The notes beneath the pieces were generated by a model that saw only the letters and a program-made list of their open reading frames with translations, was not told where the DNA came from and searched no databases. The translations under genes and the position numbers were made by a program. From Stictocephala bisonia (Eukaryota; Arthropoda; Insecta; Hemiptera; Membracidae), in the NCBI GenBank assembly GCA_035578905.1, contig JAQJVL010000112.1:186001-250000 (forward strand): 64,000 nucleotides of DNA, read 5' to 3'. Each line of letters begins with the position of its first letter. Position 1 is the first letter of the stretch. This document shows positions 24,716-38,251 of the stretch, piece after piece.

Positions 24716-26510
24716 AACGGTACCAAACAATTCAATTTTATACACGAACCCCTACAAGTACAATGGTATTACCCACCCACCCCGCCCTTACACGAACAGT
24801 GTTCACCTTCAAGCTAATAACTATATCAAGTTAATAACTATATCAAGTTAATAACTATTAATAACTAATCAAGCTAATAACTATAAAATTAAATCGATAT
24901 TTTGTAATCACATAACAATAAGTAAATGAATTGTATTGTAAACAGGAAATAATAACAAGGAAAAAAAACTAGCACAGTACATTACAGTTATGTTTTACAA
25001 CAAAACACTATTGCGGAAGTTGATCTCAGACGGAAGCTTGAAGGCGGGCCATCGTTTAGTCGCACCCAAGTTGTATTGCGGTGGAGCGGTGGAACGTTCC
25101 TCCTCCACCGTTCAACCCCCCTTTACCCCCTAAATATTACACGCAGGTGGCCTTACAACACTAAATAGCACTAAATAGGTGATTGAACAGAAGTAGACTC
25201 TCAACGGTTTATTAAAATTACGATTGCCGAGGAAAGCTTATTTCTTAAGTAGAACGCAAATACACCACCTCGTAGTTAGAAAACCAGCAACATTACGTCA
25301 AATGACGTATGACAATAGAGTTATTATATTCGTGTTTCTAGAAATATTTAGATAACTTACAGTTTTTAGATGAAGTAATAGAAGAAGAGAAGTTAGTTTT
25401 TAATTGGAGAAATTGGGTTTTGATAAAAAAATGACTTAACAATGATATAAAACTAATTTCTCTAGAATAATCAAGTAAAACCGTTCAGTAGGATTTATAA
25501 TTTAATCTGCATTTTGAATAGTTTCAAAAGAGAAAATTAATCTGTGGAATCTTGATACAGTCTAAAATTATGTAGAAGTTACCCTTTCAGAAGATATCTG
25601 GAATATGGTAATGAAGCCGCTAATGGCGTGTAAAATTATTCCCAGTGTTGATTTAACGACAAAATTACCCATTCCTCTCGTTGGATTCTTGAAATTCATT
25701 ATGAAAATTTTAATATAATATGATATATAATGATATATAATATAATAATTAGTTAATGAGTCATAGTTACTTATAATTATAAAATCAAGTACTCAAGATT
25801 AGTTTCCCTTTACAACGATTACTTAAATGATATTTCTTAATGAATCAAACACAATTCCTAATGACCTTGCGCTTATTTTAAATAAAATCATGTCAAAGAA
25901 TTTTCAATGAAAAAATTTAACTATAAACTATAATCTATGATATACAGGATGGAGTGAAGTTGGCGTTATTCATTTTTGGTGGTTATTTTACTAAGTAAAA
26001 GTGATAAAAATGTAACAAAATTATATCTTATATGTTTTCATATATAAATTTAATTATTTGAATACATTATTTTTTATCTTTATACATTTTACAATCATTG
26101 TATTCAAAGGACTATGTAACAATTTAAGTGTATCTTAAAAAAAGAATGTTATTGCATTTCAGTGGTAACAAACACAAGTGTATTTTATGTCATTTTAAAG
26201 CTTATGAAATTGTCAAATTTACCAATTGTCATTTGTGTTACCAGTCAATCTATGAGAATATTTAATCGGTTATTGTTGTTGGGTTAAATCATTTTTCAAA
26301 AATTTCAAAACGTAATCTTTGAACCACAACTGTACAAATATATGTTATAAATTCTTGAAATGGAAAAACTATAATTGAACTCTTTTGTATAGTTAAATTA
26401 AAATTCAAAGTTAGAAAACAGATTAAAAATTATACGTATTTAGGTTGTACTATCCAAAGTACATAAATACTTATAAAATTGAATTTATTTTACAAAATTA
26501 ATAAGCCTCT
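24716..26510. other. Intergenic DNA with short local repeats
   Basis: About 24810-24885 has a few copies of a TAATAACTATATCAAGT-type unit. A GC-richer patch at 25040-25130 includes the small inverted repeat GCGGTGGA...TCCACCG. No gene was seen. Confidence 0.45.
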
Positions 26511-26710
26511 TGCTAGCCTAGTGGTAGTACGTCTGCTTCATATGCCGCTTGTCACGGGTTCAAATCCCGACAGGTCCACTTAGTTAGAAATTTGCTTGGT
26601 GGGTTTGGACCATTGTCCCTTAAAAACGTATATACATAAAGTAAAAATACCTCTGGGATAGATAAAATAGTAAAAAATAAATAATTTAAAAAAATACAAA
26701 AAGTAGCCCA
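26505..26710 (+). mobile_element. tRNA-derived SINE
   Basis: Box A TAGCCTAGTGG (26514-26524) and box B GGTTCAAATCC (26557-26567) match the pol III internal promoter consensus, with about 32 bp between them. The T-arm CGGG-TTCAAAT-CCCG is intact. The 3' acceptor-like CAGGTCC has no complementary 5' strand, so this is not a functional tRNA gene. A tRNA-unrelated body follows (TTGGTGGGTTTGGACCATTG) and ends in an AT-rich tail. The 3' limit is approximate. Confidence 0.75.
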
Positions 26711-26929
26711 AACAACATGGTTTTGAGAATAGGAACATATGAAGTGCACACTTTTATAACTTTTTCTATGTGCATTTAATCACCGAAGATTTTTAACACT
26801 AACTTAATTCTAACATGTATAGTTATATGATGTAAATTTTTCTGAATTTTATATTTAACATACGTCATAGCCTTTTCAAGAATATAAGTGTCACATCTGC
26901 TCTGTAAATTGTGTATAAAATCAGTTACA

Positions 26930-28340
26930 AGCTACTGAACAGGATTCAGTCTTGCAACATTAGCTGGTTCAGGTATATATTATGTCACAGTTAAATCCTG
27001 GAGCATTTCTTGCTGCAACTCACCTTCCTACAATCAAAACATTGCTGGACCCATCGAGGGTGGGTGTGAAGGCACCGGACTCAGGAGGACTACACAGAAC
27101 AAAAAAAACACAAGTTGAATGGCAAACATATTGTTTATTACATGAAAATAAAAAAATAACATTTAATTCGAAAGTATTAAAAAAATATTAAGTGACAGAA
27201 AAACATTTAAACATTTAAAGACAAAACGGGCTGTTGACCGTTTGTGAAAAGTTTCTCTAAATCATTATCAATAATAGCTACAGAAATGTATACAATATGT
27301 TGGCCTCGAGGCAAAAGAAATAAATAAATAAAGAAAACAAGTTAAACAAATATAAACAGTACAAATTGTCAATAAAACGTAAGCTATAGTTAGGCCTAAT
27401 AACATTTGTTATAAATATAAAAATATAGAGACGTGAAAAATGTATAACAAGAATAAATCATATAAAGAAAATAATCAAACATGAGAAAAACATTAACAGT
27501 AAAACAATACTTAAAAATAAGAACAAATAAATTATACATATTTACGAAATATACAAAGACAACATTTAATTTTTTATCGAAAATTTTTCTGAACTTACGG
27601 AACCTCAGGCAACAAAAGAAATTTGGAAGGTTTTGGCCAATTTGGAAAAGTAAAAAAAGTTTAAGAATTAAATTAATAACTATGCCGAAATCCAGCAGGC
27701 TAAACTGGGCGACTCCTAATAGGAACAACAAAGCGGAGAATTACCCCAGAACCCCGTTCTTTGAAAGAAAATTACCAGAACACCCTCAATAAGAAGAAAA
27801 AATAAATAAATAAAATAAAAATAAAATCTAAAAATATACCTCGCTTTAAAATGACGCTATTCACAGAAACCACAAAACAAGTTTTTTACAGGTTGCACTT
27901 ATTCTAACACACCTAAAATCCTTAAAAAGTTTATAGCTGGGGGTCAGAAGGGCCAGAACATAAACTGGGTTTGGGTCACCTGCATGTCGATGTCTTCATC
28001 CTGCAGGCCAATGGATGGACAGCGTGGAAAGGGTGAAGTGGCAGCCCCTCTGGGACGTACATTAGAGACTAGCCCCGTGCCTCCAGGAGTACGCAGTCAG
28101 TAGCCATGCAGGTGCCCGTCCATGACTCTCCGACCCCGGAGCCAGGGCTAAACGTTTCTAGCCGCAATACATGTCTCGTCGACTGCAAAGCTAGAATGGC
28201 GAGCTTGCCGTCGAAACCAAGGAACACAGAAAACGGAATCACGGATCACAGAAAATGAACACAAAGACACTAAAACTAAATGGAACAGAGAGAGGAAGAC
28301 TGAACTGTCCGAGAGAGACGATCGTAATGTTCAAACCACA
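26930..28340. other. Unclassified block, possible decayed retroelement
   Basis: Two less AT-rich parts (about 26980-27105 and 27940-28330) flank an AT-rich middle. Both stand out sharply from the surroundings in base composition. The 103-codon plus-strand frame (27481-27792) and the 111-codon minus-strand frame (27396-27731) overlap each other and show no known domain; the minus one is hydrophobic, a common by-product of AT-rich DNA. I could not find terminal repeats or RT motifs, so the class stays open. Confidence 0.35.
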
Positions 28341-29022
28341 CATTGCATAACAGACCATTCAAAAATTGAGGAATAATTAATTAAACTGTAACGTTAATAA
28401 TGAACTAGGATGGAGGTGATGTTCGTTTTACTATTGCAATATTTTTACCTGAAAAATATATTATTTAATTTTCAAGTTATGTTGTGTAAATTTAATATTC
28501 TTCTTTCGTTTTACCTGGAGGACATTATATACGTAGTAAGTACAAATTATATAGTGAAATATATATACATTTAATATGTCTACAAACATTGTTACTAGAA
28601 TTACGTATAATATACCAATGAGATAATAGTTTAAACTCGTATTTTGATTGAACCTGAGTCAATCATATACATGATATGTTGAAAGTTCTAGTCTAACAAA
28701 AATAAAAGTACTAAATTTGGTTGACTTTCAAATTTAATTAAACGTTACCTAAATTATTTACTTAACAGATATATATACAGTATGTATATTTTTGTTATAA
28801 TAATTGAATTATAAAATGAAAAATAATAAATGAACTATTTGTCTTTGCCTATTTTGGTTATGATAGACACTTTTAAAATCGTGTGCATTTTGGATAACTA
28901 TAAAATATTCATGCAATAATATCTTGACGTTAAGATAAAAGTATATTATTTGGAAAGAATCTGTTGTTTAATAAAATATAGTGGTCATCAGCCATCTTCA
29001 TCATACTAAAATTAACATATGA
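28341..29022. other. AT-rich intergenic DNA
   Basis: No supported feature. Confidence 0.45.
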
Positions 29023-29027
29023 TATAA

Positions 29028-30858
29028 ACAATACCTGACGACAGTATTGTTGGATAAGATATAAACAGTTCTGACAGTCTTCAATACCTGACGACAGTAT
29101 TGTTAGATACGATATAAACACTACTGACAGTCTTCAATACCGTACGACATTATTGTTAGATATGATATAAACACTACTGACAGTCTTCAATACCTGATGA
29201 CGTTATTGTTAGATATGATATAAACACTACCGACAGTCTTCAATACCTGACGACGTTATTGTTAGATATGATATAAACACTACCGACAGTCTTCAATACC
29301 TGACGACAGTATTGTTAGATATGATATAAACACTACTGACAGTCTTCAATACCTGACGACAGTATTGTTAGATATGATATAAACACTAGTGACAGTCTTC
29401 AATACCGTACGACAATATTGTTATATACGATATAAACACTACTGACAGTCTTCAATGCCTGACGACAGTATTGTTAGATACGATATAAACACTACTGACA
29501 GTCTTCAATACCGTACGACAATATTGTTATATACGATATAAACACTACTGACAGTCTTCAATGCCTGACGACAGTATTGTTAGATACGATATAAACACTA
29601 GTGACAGTCTTCAATACCGTACGACAATATTGTTATATACGATATAAACACTACTGACAGTCTTCAATACCTGACGACAGTATTGTTAGATATGATATAA
29701 ACACTACTGACAGTCTTCAATACCGTACGACAATATTGTTATATACGATATAAACACTACTGACAGTCTTCAATGCCTGACGACAGTATTGTTAGATACG
29801 ATATAAACACTACTGACAGTCTTCAATACCGTACGACAATATTGTTATATACGATATAAACACTACTGACAGTCTTCAATGCCTGACGACAGTATTGTTA
29901 GATATGATATAAACACTACCGACAGTCTTCAATACCTGACGACGTTATTGTTAGATACGATGTAAACACTACTGACAGTCTTCAGTACCTGACGACAGTA
30001 TTATTAGATATGATATAAACACTACTGATAGTCTTCAATGCCTGACGACAGTATTGTTAGATATGATATAAACACTACTGACAGTCTTCAATACCGTACG
30101 ACAATATTGTTATATACGATATAAACACTACCGACAGTCTTCAATACCGTACGACAATATTGTTATATACGATATAAACACTACTGACAGTCTTCAATAC
30201 CGTACGACAATATTGTTATATACGATATAAACACTACTGACAGTCTTCAATGCCTGACGACAGTATTGTTAGATACGATATAAACACTACTGACAGTCTT
30301 CAATACCTGACGACATTATTGTTAGATATGATATAAACACTACTGACAGTCTTCAATACCTGACGACAGTATTGTTAGATATGATATAAACACTACTGAC
30401 AGTCTTCAATACCGTAAGACAATATTGTTATATACGATATAAACACTACTGACAGTCTTCAATGCCTGACGATATTATTGTTAGATACGATATAAACACT
30501 ACTGACAGTCCTCAGTACCTGACGACAGTATTGTTAGATACGATATAAACACTACTGACAGTCTTCAATACCGTACGACATTATTGTTAGATACGATATA
30601 AACACTACTGACAGTCTTCAATACCGTACGACATTATTGTTAGATACGATATAAACACTACTGACAGTCTTCAATGCCTGACGACATTATTGTTAGATAC
30701 GATATAAACACTACTGACAGTCCTCATTACCTGACGACAGTATTGTTAGATACGATATAAACACTACTGACAGTCTTCAATACCGTTCGACATTATTGTT
30801 AGATACGATATAAACACTACTGACAGTCTTCAATACCGTACGACATTATTGTTAGATA
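29028..30858. repeat. 53-bp minisatellite, about 34 units, partly dimeric
   Basis: The unit contains TAGATACGATATAAACACTA followed by CTGACAGTCTTCAATAC. Two forms occur: A (CCTGACGACAGTATTGTTAG) and B (CCGTACGACAATATTGTTAT). From 29405 to 29829 form B recurs at 29405, 29511, 29617, 29723 and 29829, exactly 106 bp apart, with form A in between. Later units mix the forms. The array ends at TTGTTAGATACC. Confidence 0.96.
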
Positions 30859-32896
30859 CCGTCGAGTTAATTATGGTATATAAACTCTTGAAACAGTTGA
30901 TGGAATTTATGGACTTAATAAAATGTATAGAACTTGGAATGATAACTGCTTAGTCATAATATATAATGCTTTGTAAGTCGTAATACGTTGTTTTTCTTCA
31001 CAAACTGCTACAAAAGTGTTCTTACTGTTCAATAACGTTTGCTTAATGAATATAACTTATTTAGAGAATATATAATCTAATGGTTCGGCCGTCAGTCCGT
31101 GTAATCATAACAATGCATCTTGTATTGACGGACAAAGAGCTCTTTCCTCTTTAACCACTGCCAGAAATATTGTTGTAGTAAACCACCTTTGTTTAATAAT
31201 TAAGTTATCTGAACTGACATTGATTACAAATTATTTAATAGGAATAGTTATATTTAGTTTCTCTTGTTTTTGTATGTGTTATTTATTCATTCTGCAACGC
31301 ATATATAAACACAATGGTTCAACAAATAAGACAAATATACACTTAGACATCGAAAAGGACAACTAAACCATTACATTTATACTAAGGAAGATTTTCATAT
31401 CTATAAAAACGTATAATATACCTTTAAAATCATGACATTTACACTTTTTTGTAATAATACATGTATTTTCTGGATAAATTTAGATGAGATTTAATTATAT
31501 GATATCTTTGTTTTGCTTTATAGTGAATTTGGATGTTAAAAAAGGGAGGCGTTTATCGCTTTTACAAGACAGTTCTATGTAGAAGAACTTTCATAAACCA
31601 TCCATATAAAGTAAGTTCTTCTAGATCATGACAGAAGTTTATATTAGTGAATAACAATGTTACTGTATTTTAAAAAATTTAGAACAACTTCTCTTAGAAG
31701 AAATGTTCACCTATGCTTCCATTAGTATATTACAAAGCTTACAGTACATTGTAATATTTTAAAATCTCTAAAATTAATGAAAACAAATTAACTAACAAAA
31801 AAGAGACATGGATTATATAATTCCTAGTAACATATAATTTACATCTAGTTAATTGTGATCAATAAAGTTCCTATATTGATTTCCTAAATTTGATATGTTA
31901 AGAAAACAGTATTTAAATGAGTTTTAAGACACTGTTACATCGTTGTCTTAAACTACAGTTGTGTCTTGATGTAGTAAACGCAATTTTTGTTCACGTCACG
32001 GTTAATTTCTTACTATCAAACTAATTTTTATTTATTTATTAAAGAAACTATTCTTGTTATGAAAATGATCAGTGTAAAAGAACATTTATAATTAATCATA
32101 ATTTTAAGGTATTTTACTAAACAAGGCTGCTCTCCTTATTTGTTAAAGTGTTGACATGTTCCGGCCAAAAGAATGCTATGAGATCCTTTTTATTTCCGTT
32201 AATTATATTATATTTATCTGAACTGTGCAAATAAAATGTATTTAAGAACCGGATGTATTGGATTAAATTACATTAAAATGTGTACAGGTTTTGTTTGTAA
32301 TTAGATGAAAATAATTATAAATGAAGTCCAATTTGTTTAGTACCACGCTCTTTAGTTTTTTAGAAGTTATGCCTCTAAGGAACTTTACACGTTCTTCTAT
32401 GTAATAATTAACAACGTGACCCACACAAGCATACAAATAAAAAAAAGTAAATAAATATACCAACCTGGGAATGTAAGACGCCTTCAGGACGTTTTCTTGG
32501 GTCTAGAAAATGGAACCATGATGCACGCAACGCGTTTACTATTAACAATATTAAATTTATCAAAACTCGTTTGCTTTATTTGTAATTTTATATTTGTTGG
32601 TGTATAATACTTCTTTGTTTCTGACGTAAACAATTGTTTATAGTTCATTAATACCATTTAACAGTGCTCGCAAATTATAGTAATTTAACATTTTTTACTA
32701 AGTATGTAACCAACAGTTGCAAAATGCGTGTAAGAGATTTTTTATCATTTAAAAATTATAAGAGACTATAATCATGTTTATAAAATTGTATAACGTTCAA
32801 TACATCTGTTTATCACAATCATTGATCTTTGAGGAGTAGTTCTTCGTATTCATCGTTTCTTCGTAAAAAACGAACGGAAAAAACATTTTATTTATA

Positions 32897-32949
<53 letters not shown>

Positions 32950-33837
32950 TATATATTAACCCAAACTGTATAATTGGGTACAAATTGTTATTGGACTTTT
33001 TTGTAAGTATGTATTCAAAGCATTAAAAACATTATTGGTAATATAAGAGTAGCCACTGCCAATATAAAATATGACAGTATAGTATATTGTATTTAGAATA
33101 AGAATCGGGTGGGTTTATAGTGAGGAATGTTCATTGGTGAAAATCTACGAACTGACTATACAGTAACACGTGTGATACTGTAGAGTGATTGAGCTGCAGA
33201 GAACAACTAACTGTATGTAACCGTTCTGCACAGACGACCCATTTAGTTGGAAGTTGAAGCTATGAAGTAACTTCTGATACAGTCACTTAAGTGGAAATAT
33301 CTCGGTTTCCGTTTAATAGACATTGTTGCTAAACTTCTCTAAGTACCTCGTAATAAATGAATATTGCAGTTTATACGGTGGATTCTAGATAAACACTGTG
33401 ATTTATTCACCAAATATACTCAATACTGTTTTCCTCTACGATCACCTATAATTTAACGAGGGGGTATTACTGTGTTGGAGTATTACTGTTGTTTGAAAAG
33501 TTGGTAAAATTGGAAGAAAATTATTGGAGACATCCAATATTTCAAGTGTTATATGGAACAAAATCAACGTTTCGGCAGGTATAAAAACTACTGTAGTGTT
33601 CAGGCGTTACTTATTTACACTTACAAGTATTTGCTTATCTCATAACTTACTAAAATAATAAGAAAAATTTTATTTTATGATCATTTATTCTTAACTGCGA
33701 TTGACTGTTAAGAAATTTACATTCCTTAAAAACGATGAAAAAACACAGCTATAACAAAACATGAAACAGAATATAAAATATAAAATATGAAAATGATAAA
33801 CACTACACAAAGTGACTTATTTAGATTGAAAGAATTT
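30859..33837. other. AT-rich intergenic DNA
   Basis: No gene was recognised. It includes an (AT)n run at about 32896-32945. Around 33255-33350 there is a diverged match to 825-940. Confidence 0.5.
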
Positions 33838-36140
33838 AATACATATATACACAAATTGTGTTTGTTCCTTAAAGCGATGGGTATCTACATTAATGTTCTA
33901 CCTATCACTATCACTGTACTATTGAAAGGCCACAAACAATACATATATACCTGTCAACACGTTGTGTTTGTTCCTTAAAGCGATGGGTATCTACATTAAT
34001 GTTCTACCTATCACTATAACTGTACTATTGAAAGGCCACAAACAATACATACATACCTATCGAAACATTGTGTTTGTTCCTTAAAGCGATGTATATCTAC
34101 ATTAATGTTCTACCTATCGTTATCACTGTACTATTGCAAGGCCACAAACAATACATACATACCTATCGAAACATTGTGTTTGTTCCTTAAAGCGATGTGT
34201 ATCTACATTAATGTTCTACCTATCATTATCACTGTACTATTGCAAGGCCACAAACAATACATATATACCTGTCGACACGTTGTGTTTGTTCCTTAAAGCG
34301 ATGGGTATCTACATTAATGTTCTACCTATCGTTATCACTGTACTATTGAAAGGCCACAAACAATACATACATACCTATCGAAACATTGTGTTTGTTCCTT
34401 AAAGCGATGTATATCTACATTAATGTTCTACCTATCGTTATCACTGTACTATTGAAAGGCCACAAACAATACATATATACCTATCGAAACATTGTGTTTG
34501 TTCCTTAAAGCGATGTATATCTACATTAATGTTCTACCTATCGTTATCACTGTACTATTGCAAGGCCACAAACAATACATATATACCTGTCGACACGTTG
34601 TGTTTGTTCCTTAAAGCGTTGGGTATCTACATTAATGTTCTACCTATCGTTATCACTGTACTATTGAAAGGCCACAAACAATACATATATACCTGTCGAA
34701 ACATTGTGTTTGTTCCTTAAAGCGATGTATATCTACATTAATGTTCTACCTATCGTTATCACTGTACTATTGCAAGGCCACAAACAATACATACATACCT
34801 ATCGAAACATTGTGTTTGTTCCTTAAAGCGATGTATATCTACATTAATGTTCTACCTATCATTATCACTGTACTATTGCAAGGCCACAAACAATACATAT
34901 ATACCTGTCGACACGTTGTGTTTGTTCCTTAAAGCGTTGGGTATCTACATTAATGTTCTACCTATCGTTATCACTGTACTATTGAAAGGCCACAAACAAT
35001 ACATATATACCTGTCGAAACATTGTGTTTGTTCCTTAAAGCGATGTATATCTACATTAATGTTCTACCTATCGTTATCACTGTACTATTGCAAGGCCACA
35101 AACAATACATACATACCTATCGAAACATTGTGTTTGTTCCTTAAAGCGATGTATATCTACATTAATGTTCTACCTATCGTTATCACTGTACTATTGAAAG
35201 GCCACAAACAATACATACATACCTATCGAAACATTGTGTTTGTTCCTTAAAGCGATGTATATCCACATTAATGTTGTACCTATCACTATCTCTGCACTAT
35301 TGAAAGGCCACAAACAATACATATATACCTGTCGACACTTTTTGTTTGTTCCTTAAAGCGATGGGTATCTACATTAATGTACTACCTATCATTATCACTG
35401 TATAATTGAAAGGCCACAAACAATACATATATACATGTCGACACGTTGTGTTTGTTCCTTAATAAAGCGATGGGTATCTACATTAATGTACTACCTATCA
35501 TTATCACTGTATAATTAAAAGGCCACAAACAATACATATATACCTGTCGACACTTTTTGTTTGTTCCTTAAAGCGATGGGTATCTACATTAATGTACTAC
35601 CTATCATTATCACTGTATAATTAAAAGGCCACAAACAATACATATATACCTGTCGACACTTTTTGTTTGTTCCTTAAAGCGATGGGTATCTACATTAATG
35701 TACTACCTATCATTATCACTGTATAATTAAAAGGCCACAAACAATACATATATACCTGTCGACACTTTTTGTTTGTTCCTTAAAGCGATGGGTATCTACA
35801 TTAATGTTCTACCTATCATTATCACTGTACTATTAAAAGGCCACAAACAAAACATATATACCTGTCGACACTTTTTGTTTGTTCCTTAAAGCGATGGGTA
35901 TCTACATTAATGTTCTACCTATCATTATCACTGTACTATTAAAAGGCCACAAACAATACATATATACCTGTCGACACTTTTTGTTTGTTCCTTAAAGCGA
36001 TGGGTATCTACATTAATGTTCTACCTATCATTATCACTGTACTATTAAAAGGCCACAAACAATACATATATACTTGTCGACACGTTGTGTTTGTTCCTTA
36101 AAGCGATGTGTATCTACATTAATGTTTTACCTATCATTAT
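33838..36140. repeat. 106-bp minisatellite, about 21 units
   Basis: The unit contains GTATCTACATTAATGTTCTA, CTATCGTTATCACTGTACTA, GGCCACAAACAATACATA and TGTGTTTGTTCCTTAAAGCG. Spacing of 106 bp is confirmed by the repeated landmarks. Variation includes GATGGG/GATGTG/GTTGGG, TTGAAAGG/TTGCAAGG/TTAAAAGG and a 3-bp insertion near 35461. Units from about 35330 on share TTGTTTG...CTTTTTG-type changes and TACTACC, so the right half is a more recent expansion. Repeated 63-codon frames are by-products. The array continues for about 40 bp at 37057-37098, beyond an inserted retrotransposon. Confidence 0.97.
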
Positions 36141-37056
36141 TTATTTATTTATTACATGCTACATAACAGCTCATGCCAATTACAATGCAGCATTACAATA
36201 TAAACCAAGTTACAGCATGCTACTCAATAAATCTTAACAATGAACAACAACAGCAGCGAAATGTATATAAAGTCCATTTTCAATGAGATCAGATTCCTAT
36301 TTGGCTTATAGGCTATTTAAAAAGCAACAAACACATGCAAAAATAGTTAAAATATAGAACACATAATTTTTATATATCATATAAATAAATTACTATTCTA
36401 AATAGATTACTCAAACCATAATTGCTAAGCCAGGTTTGTAAATCATGTTAAATATATATATATTTAAAATATGCAAATTTGACATACATAGTTCATAAAG
36501 AAGGTAAGTTAGTCAACTGTCCACATCAACAAGCAGTATTTTTTTAAAGCTTTTCAATGTATTATGAAAAATATCTACGTTCGATGAGTAAATATTGTAC
36601 GTTCTTAATATTAATATTAACGTTCTTAATGGTGTTAATCGGTGAGTAATACCCGAGGTTTGTGTTGGAAAAATGAGGGCTGAACATGAGGCAGCTACGA
36701 GAGTTACGTCGGGGCACTGCAAAATTAATCTCTGATAACAGTTGTGGGTTATCAATAACCCCGTTAACCAATTTATGCAGGTACAACAAGTTTTGTATTT
36801 TTCGCCTTTTAGTGTTCTTGGTAACTCAAAAAGGTTTAACAATTCTGAATAGGATATTACGTAATTGTAATTACCAAACTCTTTATAATATAGAAAACGT
36901 AAAAACTTCCTCTGTATACTTTCAATTGTATCTATAAGATACACAAAATGCGGAGACCAAACTACACCGCTATATTCAAGCTTGGATCTTACTAGTGAAT
37001 AATAAAGCATTTTGAGTGATTTGGTGTTTCTTAAAAAATTATTAAAAAAAAAAAAA
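36141..37056 (-). pseudogene. Non-LTR retrotransposon 3' fragment inserted into the 106-bp array
   Basis: Read on the minus strand it encodes NNFLRNTKSLKMLYYSLVRS, KLEYSGVVWSPHFVYLIDTI, ESIQRKFLRFLYYKEFGNYN and SYSELLNLFELPRTL (within 37050-36760). A frameshift then leads into LYLHKLVNGVIDNPQLLSEI and NFAVPRRNSRSCLMFSPHFS in another frame. This is the RT thumb and C-terminal region of a CR1/Jockey-type ORF2. The element is 5' truncated and ends at its 3' side in TTATTTATTTATTA (minus-strand AATA-type tail). ATTAT is duplicated at both ends (36136-36140 and 37057-37061), and removing the element restores a minisatellite unit. A run of As borders the truncated 5' end. Confidence 0.85.
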
Positions 37057-37098
37057 ATTATCACTGTATTATTGCAAGGCCACAAAAAGTACATCATC
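37057..37098. repeat. Remainder of the interrupted 106-bp unit
   Basis: ATTATCACTGTATTATTGCAAGGCCACAAA continues exactly where the array stops at 36140. It decays into unique sequence after AAAAAGTACA. Confidence 0.9.
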
Positions 37099-38251
37099 AA
37101 ACTACACCTACTCTCTCCTTATACTGAACTTAGTTTACGGTAAACATTTAGCCATTCACTTCTACATGAAATTACCATTCCATCATTTTTAAAATATATT
37201 TTATCATATAAGTCATAGTAAATGGCTTAAGTTCTGTATAATAATTATTTTCTATCCTAATATATAATAATATATCCTAAATAACTTTTGTGCGGGTTAA
37301 CATTTCTTATATTTGAAAATATAAACTGCTTATCAGGACAGTGTATTACTGGAAATGCTTTGATATGAACAATTGAGGAACGTTGGAAGTCGGGTTGGTA
37401 ACTATTGTAAGATGGCTGAAACATACATCTAAGAGTTTTTGTAAATCATTAAATGTATTATGAGATACGTTTGACTACATGAAACTAGAATACAGTGTAT
37501 TAATTTTTACAGATACATCGGAATATTACCCGATGATTAAATTATTGTTTCGGATAATATCAGTAAATATACCTGATTACGTTGAAACTGTATAGTTGTT
37601 GGAAGACATTACGGTAGGCTGAGAAGAAATTGCTTTATAGTCATATTGAGAATTTAGGAAACTAAAATATAAAATAAATATTACATATAATCCTTAGTAT
37701 GGGAAAGTCATTTAACTATTGTCATAAGAAGCATAGTATTATTTGTAGGTACTTACAATTATCTATGTTAAAAAATAGAAAATAAATAATATAGCCTTCC
37801 TGATATTATTTTTATAAATCGTTCAATGTAAATGTTTTAAACAGTACCATAAGTGTACCAGAAATCTAATATTAATATTATATGGATAATAATTCACTAA
37901 GAACAGTAAATAACCTCCCCAGCAAGAGTCTAAGCCTCGGTTTAAATGGTTTCCAGTGCAGTGATCCACAACTCTGTTAAACAAGTTCACGCAATTAGCT
38001 TTCTGTAGTTAGCCAATTTACTAATTTCAAAAACTCTCTGGTATGGTTATGCAACTCTAACCATATATTAACATGAGTGTATCAAACACAATAGTGGTTT
38101 TAAATCCAAGTTAGGCTGATGTGTTTCAACGATTTTAACATTTTTTTAGTATAATATTGTCATTATTAAATCTTGACGATCGGCATCTTAAGAATGAATA
38201 AATTAAACTTACAATATTCATATATACGAGTTTTTTTTATTTACTTACTTA
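37099..38251. other. AT-rich intergenic DNA
   Basis: No supported feature. Confidence 0.45.

Noticed and set aside
26505..26580. Functional tRNA gene
   Set aside because: A and B boxes and the T-arm are good, but the acceptor stem cannot pair and a tail follows, so it is a SINE head.
27396..27792. Opposing 111- and 103-codon frames as genes
   Set aside because: They overlap on opposite strands in AT-rich DNA, have no domain or codon-use signal, and the hydrophobicity of one is expected from T-rich codons.
33838..36140. Series of seven near-identical 63-codon frames as a gene family
   Set aside because: The frames overlap, recur at the 106-bp period and are ended by the repeat itself.
33838..36140. 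Origin of the 106-bp array from the dimeric 53-bp array at 29.4 kb (2 x 53 = 106)
   Set aside because: The unit sequences show no visible similarity, so the matching period appears coincidental.
36686..36937. 83-codon plus-strand frame
   Set aside because: It is the antisense shadow of the reverse transcriptase fragment at 36141-37056.
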